Assembly: GCA_951640195.1 (NCBI GenBank)
Contig: OX621165.1
Coordinates: 1,550,001 to 1,614,000 of the forward strand
DNA length: 64,000 nucleotides
Origin: Porpolomopsis calyptriformis
Taxonomy: Eukaryota > Basidiomycota > Agaricomycetes > Agaricales > Hygrophoraceae
Direction of reading: 5' to 3'
Shown here: positions 60,848 to 64,000 of the stretch, piece after piece
How positions within the stretch are numbered: the first letter of the stretch is position 1
Layout of the letters: each line of letters opens with the position of its first letter
Notes under the pieces: generated by a model
Database searches by the model: none
What the model was told of the DNA's origin: nothing
What the model saw: only the letters and a program-made list of their open reading frames with translations
Position numbers and translations under genes: made by a program

Positions 60848-63800
60848 TCAAGGTGAGAGAGGCACAGGAGCCAGATGATTTTGCCGTGGTCGTTGTAGTT
60901 TCCGCCGTTCGTCATCGCGCGCCCGTTGCTCCTGTTCAGCCTGCATTCTAGCCTTAATTTGAAGCTGGTCTGCAATGAACTCTGATGTCCCTGACCTAGT
61001 GAACGGTTAGCAGCGTCGTCAAAAGACGTACAACTCATCCTACCTCATTCGCAGGATCCGCATAATGGTCTCTCCGCTGCTGACGTCCTTCTCCTCACGT
61101 TTCTCCTTCTTGCGTTCTTTGATCGTGCCCAGGTTGCGTTGTTGGTAAACACTCTTGGCGCGTCTCTTGACCGAGGGTCCCACATGAAGAGTTTGCTGCA
61201 GCATACGAACACATTCCTCCATCAACGCGTCCCTAAGTCATCGTTAGATACACAACCCAGTCTGCGAACAGTCACGCACGTAGTCCAATCATAATATAAT
61301 CGGATGGAGAAGATATCCCTGTACTTCTGGTTCTGTAAAATCTCGAGTGGTACGGGCCCTTCCCCGTTTGCATAGAAATAGTCTCGCAAGAACTAATGGC
61401 CAGCACACGCTCGGAAAGGTCGCTCAACAATGACGATGACGAAACACACCTTCAGCCACTTAAACACGATATCCACTTCCTTGTCGCTCAGCGGTTTCAT
61501 ATCACTGCTAATATCCGACAGTGGGGGGACAAGTAGTCCTTCGATAATCGTCAAAATCGCCTTCCATACTCGACTCATCACAATTTCCTTCGCAGTGTCG
61601 CTCAGATGCGTGTTGAGTGTTTGTAGATTGCCATCAAAATAGTCAAAAAGCGGTGTTATGGCGTGCTCGATTTCGACGTCAGTGAGTTCATCTGGCCGCG
61701 CCCGAGGCTTTTCCGCGTACGGAAGGGGGATTTGTACTTCGCTTGATGATGGACCAACAGCGGAACGATAGAGGGCGGTGACGTTCCCGAGAGCCTTGTT
61801 ATAGTCCAAGGCAAGACCCGTTTTGACCAAGGACTTGAGCACACCCTGCGACAGACATTGCTGAATAAAAGGCGACATCTGTGGGGAGCAAACAATCTAG
61901 TTAAGAAGACGTGTATCTGATGGATCTCATACCTTGTCAATAAAAATACGAAGCATATCTGACTCCGCCCTTTTGAGTGATCTGAATGCACGCCCAAAGT
62001 AGAATTGAATATCATCCTTCTCGCCCTCCATACTGATACGGAGCAATATCCGGCCTTGAGTGTCCAGCGTCTTCCAGACGTCATGCGCCAAAAAGTCACC
62101 ATAGTGTCGAGGATCCAAACAAATATATTCTCGGCCGACAGTGTCATGCTTACCCACGAGCGCGCGATCTCTGATACTGACCATGAGCCAAAGAGCCTTG
62201 TCAACAGATATGTCAAACGTCTCGTCCCCTGCAAGTGTATCATCAGCTTATGTATCAAGTATACGCGAGAAAACCGACTAACAGCGAGGATTGAGAGTCT
62301 CGTAAACGGTCCGAGTCTTGGCTAATCGGTTGCCACCCTCATCGCTCAGAGTGACGAATGTATCAAGCTTGGACGAGGGACTGCTATCCAGCGGTACAAG
62401 ACCTTCTGCCATAACGATCTTCACCGTGAACAAAAATCGAGGTCGTTCAACCTTCTCAGGAACGGGTGGGCCATACCGCTCCAGGACATCGGCAATCTTG
62501 TCCGCTTGCATTTGGTTATACATGTTATCGAGTAACTTTCGAGCAGCCTCGATATTGTTGAGTTTTACGCAAGATTCTGGTTGGAAGTTGAACGGTTCGG
62601 CTTTCTTCTCGCCTGTAAGAGCCAGCTGCCTCGCTTTTTCAAGCCATGCAGATGTTCTCTGCGGTTGGAGGTAATCGGTTGGACGGGGGAACATTTCGGC
62701 CATGAATAACTCTTCCACGCTTCGGCAATACTTTTCTATGGCGTTTGAGATGGTCTAGCAATTCCAATATTGAATTGAGCGTGGCCCATTCAGTCGCTAT
62801 TGTCCCATACCTTTGATAAGCTGGTGTAAAAACGTGCTTCCTGATATTCATCTTCCCACTGAAGCTCTTGCAAGAAATTAATCGGGCTCCGAAGAGAATC
62901 GAATAAATCGACGATGGATGAGCTATGACCTTCGGGTCCCTCTGCGTGGAACTGCGACAGTGAAAACAGGGATGACTAGTCTAAAGAAAACCGGCTAAAT
63001 TTGAATTACCTTGTCGGCAGCTATAGCCTAGAAAAAATGTTGAGTTGAATGCTAAGGAGTTGGCATATAAATTATTTACTGCTGATACCCATTGTCCAGT
63101 TTTCCCATCCGTATTGATAAGCCACTGGCGAGCGTAAGGCTCGAAAAATACGCCGAGAGTAAAATCAATATATCCACTAAGACACCAAGTTTATGTGAAA
63201 CATCTATGTAGAAAGGAGAGATCACTCACGAAGGGCAGAATGAACTGTACATCCCCAACAATGTTTTTGTCCTACGATAAAGCGCGAATATATCATGAAT
63301 GGGTACGTCAGGTGTGGGTTCATTCATCGAAGCGTCAAACAATCGCTTTTGGGAGTTCTGGAGATCCTTTATAAAAAGAGGAATTTGCACCTCAATGACG
63401 AGTGAAACTACATCAAGGTGGCTGTACAAACAATGAGCACACGACCATTGTAGTTTCATTTATGAAAGCTATCTTACCCGAGAAGTGGTTCAGGAAACCT
63501 CTTATCTAGCAACTTGGCAGTCTTTTCAATCTCGTCGGTGGCAAGAAGCAGCGGTAGAGCCCGGTTAACTCCAGGCGCTGCTCGCAACTCTTCCATCTTA
63601 TCATTGTAGCGGAGAGCGGCTGTTTCTCGTATTCGTTCTTGCACGTCAGCTAAGCGAGCCTTGACATCGACGTCAAAACGCTGAAGGAGACCACTAACTC
63701 GTACATGTTCTAGGACGGATATGTACGGTTCCACTTCCGCAAGTTTCAAGTTGGGTAGCGTGTCCATAGCATGATAAAGACAAGATAGAAAAATGTTGAA

Positions 63801-64000
63801 CAGGCTGCCATAGACGCTGCAGAGATATTCGGACTGTCGAAGATGTAAACATAAGAGAAACAGTTAACAGACACGGACCCACATCTGCGATTGGCCATTT
63901 TTCAAAATCCGTATCTTGCATGGCTTTGGCAGTCGTTTGCAAAGCCTCGGGCACACACTCCAAAGGAACCTCGTTGCGTTCGTAAAACTGCCTAACTAGG
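60848..64000 (-). CDS. Munc13/Unc13-like protein with C2 and MUN regions (5' end outside window)
   Basis: The 3' part of a large multi-exon gene, with its start beyond the right edge. MHD1-type helices run from about 62.7 to 64 kb (LPNLKLAEVEPYISVLEHVR, HDIFALYRRTKTLLGMYSSF, YIDFTLGVFFEPYARQWLI). A C2 domain follows (RPRFLFTVKIVMAEGLVPLD, LDTFVTLSDEGGNRLAKTRT, WDETFDISVDKALWLMVSIR). After it come FIQQCLSQGVLKSLVKTGLA and MHD2-type LTDVEIEHAITPLFDYFDGN, then DYFYANGEGPVPLEILQNQ, a Lys/Arg-rich segment and the end APVPLSP. Fungal Unc13 proteins such as S. pombe Ync13 act in exocytosis and cell-wall integrity at the division site. The C2 domain between the helical regions supports membrane binding. 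Confidence 0.88.

Overview
The window is nuclear DNA from a filamentous basidiomycete, most likely an Agaricomycete (mushroom-forming class). Genes are dense and sit on both strands. They are split by many short GT-AG introns of about 45-70 nt, several with CTAAC/CTAAT-type branch sites. Protein content is fungal throughout: a 10-exon gpd gene with a start-codon-only first exon, a CRIB-PAK kinase, a DUF7598-type membrane protein, fungal PPR proteins and a fungal Unc13 protein. No prokaryotic operons, rRNA, tRNA or CRISPR arrays were seen. Gene models below were spliced by hand from the sequence. Where exon lengths were summed they close in frame (mcm10 674 aa, RasGEF 1551 aa, eIF2-gamma 471 aa, srp1-like 190 aa, NDUFA6 131 aa, GAPDH 337 aa, cytidine deaminase 192 aa, DUF1365 569 aa).

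Layout. 0-1.6 kb: no confident gene. 1.6-3.9 kb: mcm10 (+), DNA replication. 4.7-10.0 kb: a large Ras guanine-nucleotide exchange factor (-), divergent from eIF2-gamma (+, 10.4-12.2 kb). 12.3-14.2 kb: a MARCH5-like RING-CH membrane E3 ligase (-). 14.4-15.3 kb: an SR splicing factor (-), divergent from a PPR protein (+, 15.4-17.8 kb). 17.9-18.9 kb: a PDAP1-like phosphoprotein (-), divergent from complex I subunit NDUFA6 (+). 19.8-21.3 kb: gpd (+). 21.5-24.3 kb: a second PPR protein (+). 24.3-26.1 kb: a repeat-rich stretch with two fold-backs and a small intronless ORF. 26.1-29.0 kb: cytidine deaminase and a DUF1365 protein (both -). 29.07-29.97 kb: a non-autonomous DNA transposon. 30.2-38.0 kb: UTP10 (+). 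38.1-41.8 kb: a CRIB-PAK kinase (-). 42.3-43.2 kb: a C2H2 zinc-finger gene (-). 43.4-45.0 kb: RNA polymerase I subunit A49 (-), divergent from SET2 (+, 45.4-48.9 kb). 49.2-51.5 kb: an AT-hook/KEN-box nuclear protein (-), divergent from a small proline/serine-rich protein (+). 52.3-58.5 kb: an accessory-looking island with an unrecognised multi-exon gene, a C2H2-like gene and two long hairpins. 59.4-60.5 kb: a DUF7598-type membrane protein (-). 60.8-64 kb: a Munc13/Unc13-like protein (-) running off the right edge.

Most of the window is conserved housekeeping: replication, translation initiation, ribosome biogenesis (UTP10 and Pol I A49 lie within 15 kb of each other), splicing, chromatin, mitochondria and signalling. 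No coherent new multi-gene system was found. The best leads are structural. They are the 880-bp TIR element with dense CGACT subterminal repeats and a 7-bp target duplication, two long hairpins (35-bp arms perfect; 57-bp arms with two wobble-type mismatches and telomere-like ends) bracketing an unrecognised gene, extreme micro-exons in gpd (3 and 5 nt) and eIF2-gamma (16 nt), a PAK kinase with DFS in place of DFG, and a fungal MARCH5-like ligase.
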